Source of the DNA: Embleya sp040605455
GTDB taxonomy: Bacteria; Actinomycetota; Actinomycetes; Streptomycetales; Streptomycetaceae
DNA: 6,841 nucleotides
Assembly (NCBI RefSeq): GCF_040605455.1
Contig: NZ_JBEXCV010000271.1
Location: 1 to 6,841, forward strand
Direction: 5' to 3'
Shown: piece after piece, positions 1 to 6,005 of the stretch
Numbering within the stretch: the stretch's first letter is position 1
Layout of the letters: each line of letters begins with the position of its first letter
Notes under the pieces: model-generated
The model's database searches: none
Told to the model about the DNA's origin: nothing
What the model saw: only the letters and a program-made list of their open reading frames with translations
Position numbers and translations under genes: made by a program

Positions 1-10
1 CCCGTCCACC

Positions 11-37
11 GGGGCCCCGCGCCAGGCGCGGGACCCC
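11..37 (-). terminator. Hairpin downstream of the permease gene
   Basis: Two arms, 11-22 and 26-37, form a 12-position stem (GGGG, one C/A mismatch, then CCCGCGC paired with GCGCGGG) closed by a 3-nt loop. It lies 18 bases past the permease stop on that gene's downstream side. A further 6-bp outer pairing (5-10 with 48-53) is possible. No T-tract follows in the minus-strand direction, which is common for GC-rich actinomycete terminators. The terminator role is inferred from position and stem strength. Confidence 0.6.
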
Positions 38-55
38 GTTCGACGTGGGTGGAGG

Positions 56-1537
56 TCAGCGGTGGTGCGCCGCGCCCGTGTCGGCCGCGTCGCGCGGGTC
101 CTGCACCTTGGTGCGGTACAGCCACAGGGCCACGCCGACGATCAACACCCCGCAGGCGACCCCGAGTTCCTTGTAGCCGCCGTAGCCGGTGATGGAGAAG
201 CCGGTCGCGCCGACCACCAGCACCACGGTCAGGAATGCGGCGAGGAGCCAGGCCAACGGGACGAAGAAGTTCGGCAGTCGGATCGGGCGGGCCAGATCCG
301 GGCGGTCCTTGCGCAACATCGCGAAGCCGGAGATGGCCAGAATGTGGGTCAGGATGTAGCCCAGGTTGCCGGTCACGATGATCGCCAGCGGCGTCTTGAG
401 CGCGATCAGGATCACCATGTTGACCACCAGCGCGATGAGCAGTGCCCGAGCCGGCACGCCGCGCTTGTCGAGCACGCCGACCTGCTTGATCGTGGTGCCC
501 TCCTTGCCCATGTTGTAGAGCACCCGGGAACCGTCGGCCAGACCGGTGATCATGATCAGCAGCAGCGACGCGATCAGGAAGACCACCATCAGGTCGGCCG
601 CGCCGCCCACCATGTCGTTGAACGCGCCGACGTAGAACGTGGTCGGGTCGAGCGCGATCGCACCCTCGCCGACGTACCCGGCCAGCGCCAGCGGCAGCAG
701 GATGAACACACCCAGTGAGAACAGCACGCCCGCACGCAGCGCCCGGGAGGTGTCCTTGACGGTGTCCTTGTACTCCGGGGCGAAGGTCGCGCAGACCTCG
801 ACGCCGAACGACGTCCAGGCCATCACGTACAACCACACCAGCGACTCGCGGATACCCGCCGCGCCGTGCAGGTTCCAGTGCAGGTTGCTCGCGCTCCAGT
901 CGCCACTGGCGAACGGCAGCACGATGAACACCACGAGCGGCACCAGGAGCATGCCGCCGGTGACGTAGACGACCCACATCGCGACGTGCAGGCCGAACAT
1001 GGCCGCGCCGAACAGCAGCACGATCACCGCGAGGCCGACCACGATCGGGAAGGTCAGCTCGGCGATGCCCAGGTCCAGCGTCCAGTCCTGGCCCTTGAAC
1101 CACTGGGCCTGGACCAGCGAGCCGATGATGCCCGCGTACACGGACAGCGCGGTGGTCCACGGGAACCAGTAGCCGATGCTGGCCAGCGGACCCACGAACG
1201 GTGCGCGCTTCTTCCAACCCTCGGTCGCATAGTGCGCGATGCCACCGGACGACTCGGGGAACATCGCGGCGAGCTCGGTGTAGATCCAGTTGGCGATCGT
1301 GGCCAGGACCATCGAACCGGCCCACAGCGCGATCGCGCCCCACGCGCCGAGTCCGCCGATCGACGCGCCGAGCGAGGCGATCAGGGCGGCGGGCATGGTC
1401 AGCGACATCGCGAAGCCGTCGTACCAGCGCATCTTCTTGGCGAGCGCGGGCGCATTCGCCGCGGTGCCGGCCGCTGTGGTGTCGGCCTGTGCGGGGCCGG
1501 TGGAGCCGGAGGCGGCCGGTTGAGTTGACGCGGTCAT
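56..1537 (-). CDS. APC-family amino acid/polyamine permease
   Basis: A 493-residue integral membrane transporter of the amino acid-polyamine-organocation (APC) family, expected to import an amino acid or amine by secondary transport across the cytoplasmic membrane. After an Ala/Thr-rich hydrophilic N-terminus (residues 1-35) there are about 12 hydrophobic segments, roughly at 42-62, 64-84, 115-143, 161-180, 184-209, 231-251, 268-290, 314-333, 363-381, 384-406, 423-445 and 457-475. Family marks are the ELAAMFPESSGG motif after helix 2 (88-99) and the ARPIRLP segment before helix 11 (416-422). The length is normal. The ATG at 1537 is preceded by AAGGGG with 6 bases of spacing, a good Shine-Dalgarno. 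It is divergent from the aldehyde dehydrogenase and amine oxidase genes, so a shared amine substrate is likely, but specificity cannot be read from the sequence. Confidence in the family is high and in the substrate low. Confidence 0.93.
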   Translation of the reverse strand: MTASTQPAASGSTGPAQADTTAAGTAANAPALAKKMRWYDGFAMSLTMPAALIASLGASIGGLGAWGAIALWAGSMVLATIANWIYTELAAMFPESSGGIAHYATEGWKKRAPFVGPLASIGYWFPWTTALSVYAGIIGSLVQAQWFKGQDWTLDLGIAELTFPIVVGLAVIVLLFGAAMFGLHVAMWVVYVTGGMLLVPLVVFIVLPFASGDWSASNLHWNLHGAAGIRESLVWLYVMAWTSFGVEVCATFAPEYKDTVKDTSRALRAGVLFSLGVFILLPLALAGYVGEGAIALDPTTFYVGAFNDMVGGAADLMVVFLIASLLLIMITGLADGSRVLYNMGKEGTTIKQVGVLDKRGVPARALLIALVVNMVILIALKTPLAIIVTGNLGYILTHILAISGFAMLRKDRPDLARPIRLPNFFVPLAWLLAAFLTVVLVVGATGFSITGYGGYKELGVACGVLIVGVALWLYRTKVQDPRDAADTGAAHHR

Positions 1538-1661
1538 CTGTGTCCCCTTCGCGGGGTGGGAGCGGCCGGTGGGTGATCCCGGGGGACGGCCGCTTGGGGG
1601 AGGGGGTCGCGGGCTCCGGGGCGCCGCTGTCGGCGTCGTCGTCGGCCCTGCTGATGGCCCT

Positions 1662-1691
1662 GTTATAGATGCGAGTTTTCGACCGCGTCAA
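1662..1691 (-). promoter_or_regulatory. Housekeeping-type promoter for the permease
   Basis: Read on the minus strand, TTGACG (1691-1686) is followed by an 18-bp spacer and TATAAC (1667-1662). Both hexamers match the principal sigma factor (HrdB/sigma70) consensus well. Transcription would begin near 1655, giving a leader of roughly 118 nt before the permease ATG. This is the best promoter match I found in the window. The start point is predicted, not measured. Confidence 0.6.
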
Positions 1692-1705
1692 GGCTTCGTC
1701 TTTGT

Positions 1706-1720
1706 TCATTCGACAAATGA
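1706..1720. promoter_or_regulatory. 15-bp hyphenated palindrome, candidate operator
   Basis: TCATT and AATGA are exact inverted 5-bp arms separated by 5 bp, giving a 15-bp dyad. A second pairing, TTTGT (1701-1705) with ACAAA (1713-1717), overlaps it. The site lies in the AT-rich centre of the divergent region, 15 bp upstream of the permease -35 hexamer. Lrp/AsnC proteins commonly bind degenerate AT-rich dyads of about 15 bp, and such a regulator is encoded at 5055-5588, so this is a plausible target. That link is inference. Confidence 0.4.
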
Positions 1721-1728
1721 GACCTGTG

Positions 1729-1778
1729 AAAGTTGCTTATTGAGATCTATTGACAGGCCAAAGTTGCTGATGAAGTCT
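1729..1778 (+). repeat. Direct repeats 31 bp apart in the divergent region
   Basis: AAAGTTGCT occurs exactly at 1729-1737 and 1760-1768. The similarity continues imperfectly for about ten more bases (to 1748 and 1778; both tails contain AT, GA and end in TCT). Start-to-start distance is 31 bp, about three helical turns, so both copies face the same side of the DNA. One copy lies just upstream of the candidate plus-strand -35 at 1750 and the other inside its spacer. They could be regulator half-sites; the function is inferred from the spacing only. Confidence 0.4.
1750..1778 (+). promoter_or_regulatory. Candidate promoter for the aldehyde dehydrogenase operon
   Basis: A perfect TTGACA (1750-1755) is followed by a 17-bp spacer and AAGTCT (1773-1778), which keeps only the A at position 2 and T at position 6 of the -10 consensus. 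Transcription would start near 1785, leaving a leader of about 33 nt. The strong -35 with poor -10 would suit an activator-dependent promoter, and direct repeats surround it. The -10 assignment is weak. Confidence 0.35.
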
Positions 1779-1800
1779 GAGCACACGCCGCCCGAGGACA

Positions 1801-1808
1801 GAGAGGGA
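1801..1808 (+). promoter_or_regulatory. Ribosome binding site setting the aldehyde dehydrogenase start
   Basis: The purine stretch GAGAGGGA ends 9 bases before the ATG at 1818. It supports that start over the in-frame ATG at 1770, which has no comparable purine run and lies inside the candidate promoter. The residues added by the earlier start would precede the normal N-terminus of the enzyme family. Confidence 0.6.
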
Positions 1809-1817
1809 ACCCCCCGC

Positions 1818-3266
1818 ATGAGCAGCAACGGCTCCGCCCGCCACCAGTTCTTCATCAACGGCGCCTATGTCGACGGCACCGGCGCCGAGGGCTACGACGT
1901 GGTCAGCCCGGTCACCGGCGAGTACGTCGCCACCATCCCGGTCCCCACCGCCGCCGACCTGGACAAGGCCGTCGCCGCCGCCAACACCGCGCAGCGCGCT
2001 TGGGCCAAGGTCAACGTCTGGCAGCGCGCCGAGCTGTGTCACCGCATCGGCGACGAGATCACCAAGCGTGTCGACGAGCTGGCCCGCCTCCAGACCCTCG
2101 AGCAGGGCAAGCCGCTCGCCGAGTCGGTCGCCGACATCGAGGAGGCCGCGCAGCTCTTCCACCTGCACGCCGAGGACGCGGTCCGGCTGCACGGCGAGAC
2201 GATGCCCTCCACCGACGGCACCAAGCGCATGTGGACCTTCTACGCGCCGGTCGGCACGTGGGGCATCATCACCCCCTGGAACTTCCCGCTGCTCATGCTC
2301 GCCGAGTTCGTCGCCCCGGGCCTGGCCACCGGCAACGCGCACGTGGTCAAGCCGCCGGCCAACACGCCGCTGACCGTGCTCAAGGCGATGGAGGCGTTCG
2401 TCGCCGCCGGCGTCCCCGAGGGTCTGATCAACATCCTCCCGGGCGAGGGCGCCACCGGTGACGCGCTGGTGCGTCACGACGGTATCGACGCGATCGGCTT
2501 CATCGGCTCCTCCGCCACCGGCGCCAAGATCCAGGCCACCGCCGGCCTCAAGCGCTCGATCATGGAGTGCTCCGGCAACGGCCCGCTGGTCGTGCTGAAG
2601 GACGCCGACCTGGACGCTGCCGCCAAGGCCGCGGTCTACGGTGCGTACCTGTGTGCGGGCCAGGTCTGCTGCGCCACCGAGCGGGTGATCGTGGTGGACG
2701 AGGTGCACGACGCGTTCGTGGCCGCCGTATTGCGTGCCGCCGAGGACGTGGTGCTCGGCGACCCGTTCGACGCCGCGACCAACCTGGGCTCGCTCAACAA
2801 CGAGGGCGTCGCCGCGAAGATGGACCGGCACATCGCCGACGCGCACGAGCGCGGTGCCAAGGTGCTGCTCGGCGGCAAGCGCCGCGAGGGCATGCCGACC
2901 GACCTGTACTACGAGTTCACCGTCGTGGACCAGGTGCCCGTCGACAGCCTGCTCTCGCGCGAGGAGTCGTTCGGCCCGGTCGTGCCGATCATCACCGCCG
3001 CCGACGAGGACGACGCGCTGCGGCTGGCCAACGACGACAAGCTCGGCCTTCAGGGCGCGGTGTTCACGAGCAGCATGCGCGCGGCCTACCGCTTCGTCGA
3101 GGAGATGGCGGTCGGCCAGGTCGTGGTCAACGACAGCACGTGCTTCTGGGACGTCAACATGCCGTTCGGCGGGGCGGGCAACCGCGGTACGGGTTGGGGT
3201 CGGATCGGTGGGAAGCACACCCTGCTCGACATGTCCGATCTGCGCACGGGTGTCATCAACCTCTGA
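1818..3266 (+). CDS. NAD(P)-dependent aldehyde dehydrogenase
   Basis: A 482-residue cytoplasmic enzyme of the ALDH superfamily, oxidising an aldehyde to a carboxylic acid with NAD(P). Catalytic landmarks are all visible: the TPWNFP motif with Asn155 (oxyanion hole), Lys178 in the cofactor pocket, the FIGSSATG dinucleotide turn (228-235), general base Glu250 in MECSGNGP, nucleophile Cys284 in GQVC, and Glu383/Phe385 in EESFGPV. MPFGGAGNRG near the C-terminus is also typical. Length is normal. Two details are less common: the usual ELGG context of the general base is ECSG here, and the Glu that often follows the cofactor Lys by three residues (binding NAD ribose) is Ala181, which may relax or shift preference toward NADP. 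Next to an amine oxidase and permease, the likely substrate is an amine-derived aldehyde (for example an aminobutyraldehyde or its gamma-glutamyl form). Substrate is inferred. Confidence 0.93.
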   Translation: MSSNGSARHQFFINGAYVDGTGAEGYDVVSPVTGEYVATIPVPTAADLDKAVAAANTAQRAWAKVNVWQRAELCHRIGDEITKRVDELARLQTLEQGKPLAESVADIEEAAQLFHLHAEDAVRLHGETMPSTDGTKRMWTFYAPVGTWGIITPWNFPLLMLAEFVAPGLATGNAHVVKPPANTPLTVLKAMEAFVAAGVPEGLINILPGEGATGDALVRHDGIDAIGFIGSSATGAKIQATAGLKRSIMECSGNGPLVVLKDADLDAAAKAAVYGAYLCAGQVCCATERVIVVDEVHDAFVAAVLRAAEDVVLGDPFDAATNLGSLNNEGVAAKMDRHIADAHERGAKVLLGGKRREGMPTDLYYEFTVVDQVPVDSLLSREESFGPVVPIITAADEDDALRLANDDKLGLQGAVFTSSMRAAYRFVEEMAVGQVVVNDSTCFWDVNMPFGGAGNRGTGWGRIGGKHTLLDMSDLRTGVINL

Positions 3267-3271
3267 GGGGT

Positions 3272-3454
3272 CCTCAAACGCCGGACCGGCTTTCGGCCTC
3301 AAGCGCCGGCCGGGCTGGGTTGGCCTCAAGCGCCGGCCGGGCTGTTTGGCCTCAAGCGCCGGCCGGGCTGGGTTGGCCTCAAGCGCCGGCCGGGCTGTTT
3401 GGCCTCAAACGCCGGCCGGGCTGTTTGGCCTCAAGCGCCGGCCGGGCTGTTTGG
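3272..3454 (+). repeat. Seven-copy tandem repeat, 25-27 bp units
   Basis: Seven head-to-tail units begin at 3272, 3297, 3324, 3350, 3377, 3403 and 3429, each starting CCTCAARCGCCGG and most continuing CCGGGCTG. Unit lengths are 25, 27, 26, 27, 26, 26 and 26. Units 2 and 4 end GGGTTGG; units 3, 5, 6 and 7 end GTTTGG. As a result 3297-3349 and 3350-3402 are an exact 53-bp duplication, showing growth by two-unit steps as well as single units. Unit 1 is the most diverged and starts five bases after the dehydrogenase stop. The core resembles the CCTCAAACGCCGG intergenic repeat common in Streptomyces. Each typical unit contains the self-complementary CCGGCCGG. The mixed 26/27 period means no constant reading frame, so it is unlikely to be coding. 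Confidence 0.95.
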
Positions 3455-3475
3455 TGGTCCGGCCGGCGTTCGAGG
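3429..3475 (+). terminator. Large hairpin at the end of the repeat array
   Basis: The last repeat copy (left arm 3429-3445) faces one inverted copy (right arm 3459-3475, beginning CCGGCCGGCG). They make a 17-position stem with 15 Watson-Crick pairs, one G-U and one A/C mismatch, and a 13-nt loop. No T-tract follows. It lies between the dehydrogenase and the oxidase, so it could attenuate transcription, or protect the upstream mRNA 3' end after processing. Any of the seven direct units could compete for the single inverted arm. Confidence 0.55.
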
Positions 3476-3534
3476 GTGAGTGGGTCGCAGGTCGGACCAG
3501 TAGATATATCGGCCACAAGCCGCAAGGGAACCGC

Positions 3535-4932
3535 ATGATCCCCAGCCACCGCACCGCGTTGCGCCGCACCGCCCAGGAACCGTTCTGGCTGGATCGGCCC
3601 GAACACCCGGAGCCGCTGCCCCGCCAGATCGGGGACACCCGGACCGACCTGGCCGTGGTCGGCGGCGGATACACCGGCCTGTGGACCGCGTTGATCGCCA
3701 AGCAACGCGACCCCGGCCGCGACGTACTCGTGCTCGAACAGGGCACCTGCGGCCACGCCGCCAGTGGGCGCAACGGCGGCTTCTGCTCACCCAGCCTCAC
3801 CCACGGTCTGGCCAACGGCCTCCAGCGGTGGCCGGACGAGATCGACACGTTGCAACGCCTGGGCGCGCAGAACCTGGACGCGTTCGAACGCGACCTGGAC
3901 ACCCACGGCATCGACTGCGGCTTCGCCCGTACCGGCAAGGTCGCGGTGGCCGCCACCCCGTGGCAGGCCCAGGCGCTGCGCGCGTCGGTACCGGTCGCCA
4001 ACCGGCACGGCGAGAAGGCCCAATACCTCGAACACGACGCGCTGCGGGCGTACGTCGACTCGCCGCTGTGGTCGGCGGGTGTGTGGCAGCCCGACTACGC
4101 GCTCCTGGACCCCGCCCGCCTGGTGTGGGGGCTGCGCCGGGCCTGCCTGGACGCGGGCGTGCGGATCGTGGAGCGCACCGAGGTCACCGCGATCGACACC
4201 AAGCCCACCGACCTGATCCGGCTCACCACCGCGTACGGGATCGTGGGTGCGCGCCGGGTCGCACTGGCCACCAACATCTTCCCGCCGCTGCTGCGCCGGC
4301 TCGGCCTGAGCATGGTGCCGGTGTACGACTACGCGCTCACCACCGAGCCGCTGACGGAAGATCAGCTGGCCGCGATCGGCTGGACCGGTGCGCACGGCGT
4401 CACCGACGCGGGCAACCAATTCCATTACGTGCGCAAGACCGAGGACAACCGCATCCTGTGGGGCGGCTACGACGCCATCTACCACTTCGGCAGCAAGGTG
4501 GACGAGGCGCTGACCCAGCGCCCGCAGACGTTCGACGTGCTCGCCGAGCAGTTCGCCGCGACCTTCCCGCCGCTGGCCGACGTCGCGTTCTCGCACGCGT
4601 GGGGTGGTGTGATCGACTCGACCACCCGGTTCTGCATGTTCGCCGGCACCGCCGCGGCCGGCCGGGTCGGCTACGCGCTCGGCTTCACCGGACTGGGTGT
4701 GGGCGCCACCCGGTTCGGCGCCGAGGTCGTGCTCGACCTGCTTGCGGGCACCCGGTCCGAGCGGACGGAACTCGAGATGATCAAGCGCAAGCCCATTCCG
4801 TTCCCGCCCGAGCCCGCGCGCTGGATCGGCATCCAGGCCACCCGCTGGTCGATGGCCCGCGAGGACGCGCACGGCGGCCGCAACATGTGGCTGCGTACCC
4901 TCGACCGGCTCGGCCTGGGCTTCGACTCGTGA
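3535..4932 (+). CDS. FAD-dependent amine oxidase (DAO/PuuB-like)
   Basis: A 465-residue FAD-dependent oxidoreductase of the D-amino-acid oxidase-like fold (DAO family), which oxidises a C-N bond and releases an aldehyde or keto product. The N-terminal Rossmann motif is DLAVVGGGYTGL (38-49), with Glu68 ending the second strand for ribose binding. ASGRNGGF (76-83) is the classic flavin-contacting loop of PuuB, glycine oxidase and related enzymes. The HYVRKTEDNRILWGG region (297-311) and the C-terminal GYALGFTGLGVG (379-390) complete the FAD site. Overall arrangement and the roughly 30-residue N-terminal extension (with EPFWLD) recall gamma-glutamylputrescine oxidases. The ATG at 3535 has AAGGGAA upstream. 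It lies 268 bases after the dehydrogenase, with the repeat array between; the dehydrogenase would plausibly oxidise its aldehyde product. The family is secure; the exact substrate (glutamylputrescine, another amine, sarcosine-like) is not. Confidence 0.9.
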   Translation: MIPSHRTALRRTAQEPFWLDRPEHPEPLPRQIGDTRTDLAVVGGGYTGLWTALIAKQRDPGRDVLVLEQGTCGHAASGRNGGFCSPSLTHGLANGLQRWPDEIDTLQRLGAQNLDAFERDLDTHGIDCGFARTGKVAVAATPWQAQALRASVPVANRHGEKAQYLEHDALRAYVDSPLWSAGVWQPDYALLDPARLVWGLRRACLDAGVRIVERTEVTAIDTKPTDLIRLTTAYGIVGARRVALATNIFPPLLRRLGLSMVPVYDYALTTEPLTEDQLAAIGWTGAHGVTDAGNQFHYVRKTEDNRILWGGYDAIYHFGSKVDEALTQRPQTFDVLAEQFAATFPPLADVAFSHAWGGVIDSTTRFCMFAGTAAAGRVGYALGFTGLGVGATRFGAEVVLDLLAGTRSERTELEMIKRKPIPFPPEPARWIGIQATRWSMAREDAHGGRNMWLRTLDRLGLGFDS

Positions 4933-5043
4933 CCGACGCGAGCGGTCCCGGCGGGCCGGGTGCACCGGGGGAGCGAGAGGAACAGGGCAAGATGGCTGCC
5001 GAAGGTCGAGAGGACGTGCCGAACTCGGCGCCGCAGCACACCC

Positions 5044-5047
5044 GGAG
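5044..5047 (+). promoter_or_regulatory. Ribosome binding site favouring the 5055 start
   Basis: GGAG ends 7 bases before the ATG at 5055. Two earlier in-frame starts exist: a GTG at 4929 overlapping the oxidase stop as GTGA, and an ATG at 4992 with GAGAGG (4975-4980) 11 bases upstream. The segments they add (42 and 21 residues) are low-complexity and Gly/Pro/Glu-rich, unlike the start of Lrp/AsnC proteins, so 5055 is preferred. Confidence 0.5.
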
Positions 5048-5054
5048 CAGCCGC

Positions 5055-5588
5055 ATGAACCCCGCAGGCCCGTTGGACGACATCGACCGGCGCATCATCG
5101 CCATCCTCCAGGCCGACGGCCGGCGAGCGTACAAGCAGATCGCCGAGGACCTGGGCATCCCGGCGTCCTCGGTGCGCTATCGGGTGCAGCGCCTGGAGGA
5201 GAGCGGCACGCTCCAGATCGTCGGCATCGCCAACCCGCTGACGATCGGCTTCGATCGGCTCGCGATGATCGGCATGCGGGTCCGGGCCGGGAGCGCCCGG
5301 GAGGTGTGCCGCGAACTGCGGGAACTGCCGGAGACGTCCTACGTGGTGATGGTCGCCGGGCAGTACGACGTGATGGTCGAGGTGATCTGCCGCGACACCG
5401 ACCACTTCACCGACCTGCTCAACCGCCGATTGCTGCTGATCGACGGCGTGGTCTCCACCGACTCGTTCTTCGTCCTGGAAGTGCACAAGTTGGCCTACGG
5501 CTGGGGCGTCGGCGGTGTGGAGTCCTCCCTGCTCGACGCGCCGGAGATACCGCCCGGCTCGGGGTTGGACCAGCGCGACAACCGCTGA
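5055..5588 (+). CDS. Lrp/AsnC-family transcriptional regulator
   Basis: A 177-residue DNA-binding regulator of the feast/famine (Lrp/AsnC) family, which usually senses an amino acid or related small molecule and controls its uptake and catabolism. LDDIDRRIIAILQADGR (7-23) is the characteristic family opening, followed by the helix-turn-helix AYKQIAEDLGIPASSVRYRV (25-44). Residues about 68-146 form the RAM effector and oligomerisation domain, including VVMVAGQYDVMVEV (97-110), where the Gly-x-x-Asp (GQYD) motif of ligand-sensing members is seen. A tail of about 30 residues extends past the usual end, making it slightly longer than typical family members (150-170). It sits 122 bases after the oxidase in the same direction, so it is probably co-transcribed and regulates this locus. 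The divergent region at 1700-1780 is the natural candidate target. Start choice is uncertain: translation from 4929 would couple it to the oxidase. Confidence 0.9.
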   Translation: MNPAGPLDDIDRRIIAILQADGRRAYKQIAEDLGIPASSVRYRVQRLEESGTLQIVGIANPLTIGFDRLAMIGMRVRAGSAREVCRELRELPETSYVVMVAGQYDVMVEVICRDTDHFTDLLNRRLLLIDGVVSTDSFFVLEVHKLAYGWGVGGVESSLLDAPEIPPGSGLDQRDNR

Positions 5589-5636
5589 GCCACGGCTCGC
5601 ACGCCGGCCCCAGGCCGCGGTGCCCAGACTCCGCGC

Positions 5637-6005
5637 ATGACGGATGTACGGGTGGGGGACTGGCTGGTCGACGTGTCCGCGCCGCTGGGCAGCGGGCACT
5701 TCGCACGGGTGCTGCCCGCGCGCCGCGTGCGGGCCAATCCGGCCGGGATCGTCGAGCGCCGCGCGGTGAAGATCTACCACGCGCGCGGCAGCGCGGCCCA
5801 GCGGCAGTCCGCGCTCGCCGAGATCCGGGTCCAGGAGGAACTCCTGGGCTGCCCGCACGCGGTGGCGTATGTGGACGCGTTCGTGGCCGAGCAGGGCGAG
5901 TTCGCGGGCTGCCTGGTGCAGGTGATGGAGCTGGGTGATCGTTCGCGTGCCGGCATTGACGAACGACGGCCTGATCCTTCGCAATGTCAACCTGTTCGTC
6001 AATGA
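5637..6005 (+). pseudogene. Truncated Ser/Thr protein kinase (N-lobe only)
   Basis: This 122-codon frame encodes the N-lobe of a Hanks-type protein kinase. The glycine-rich loop is LGSGHFARV (17-25, third Gly replaced by Ala), the VAIK-type strand is RAVKIY with ATP-binding Lys45, the helix-C glutamate is probably Glu62 in ALAEIRVQEEL, and the hinge is QVMELGD (95-101). Kinase resemblance stops there. The last 21 residues are polar and unlike a kinase, and no HRD catalytic loop, DFG motif or C-lobe occurs in any frame downstream, so it cannot phosphorylate by the normal mechanism. Complete kinases need about 250 or more residues. No clear Shine-Dalgarno precedes the ATG at 5637. It is best read as a deletion remnant, joined near 5939 to unrelated sequence in another frame. 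A regulatory N-lobe-only protein is possible but less likely. Confidence 0.75.

Noticed and set aside
1770..1817. ATG 1770 as the aldehyde dehydrogenase start
   Set aside because: It lies within the candidate promoter and lacks a ribosome binding site; the 16 extra residues are not typical of the family.
1737..3329. A long open frame on the minus strand opposite the aldehyde dehydrogenase
   Set aside because: It is a mirror of the GC-rich codon pattern of the real gene; the product is His/Arg/Gly-rich with no family motif, while the plus strand shows complete ALDH motifs.
3272..3475. The repeat array as a CRISPR array
   Set aside because: Units are contiguous 25-27 bp near-identical copies with no unique spacers, and no cas genes are nearby.
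3267..3534. A repeat-containing protein fused to the front of the oxidase, since the frame is open through the array
   Set aside because: The unit length alternates between 26 and 27, so the encoded peptide changes frame from unit to unit. The oxidase has a good ATG with a ribosome binding site at 3535, and openness is expected in such GC-rich DNA.
3681..5054. Upstream extension of the regulator frame across the oxidase gene
   Set aside because: The extension is Arg/Pro/Ala-rich out-of-frame translation of the oxidase; real homology begins only at the Lrp/AsnC start near 5055.
5600..5622. Hairpin after the regulator gene as a terminator
   Set aside because: Only a 5-bp CGGCC/GGCCG stem with a 3-nt loop and a 3-bp outer pairing across a 2x2 mismatch; too weak for GC-rich DNA to claim.
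5956..5987. A promoter in the kinase junction (TTGACG followed by CAATGT)
   Set aside because: The spacer is 20 bp and the -10 match is poor; TTGACG is simply part of the inverted repeat arm.
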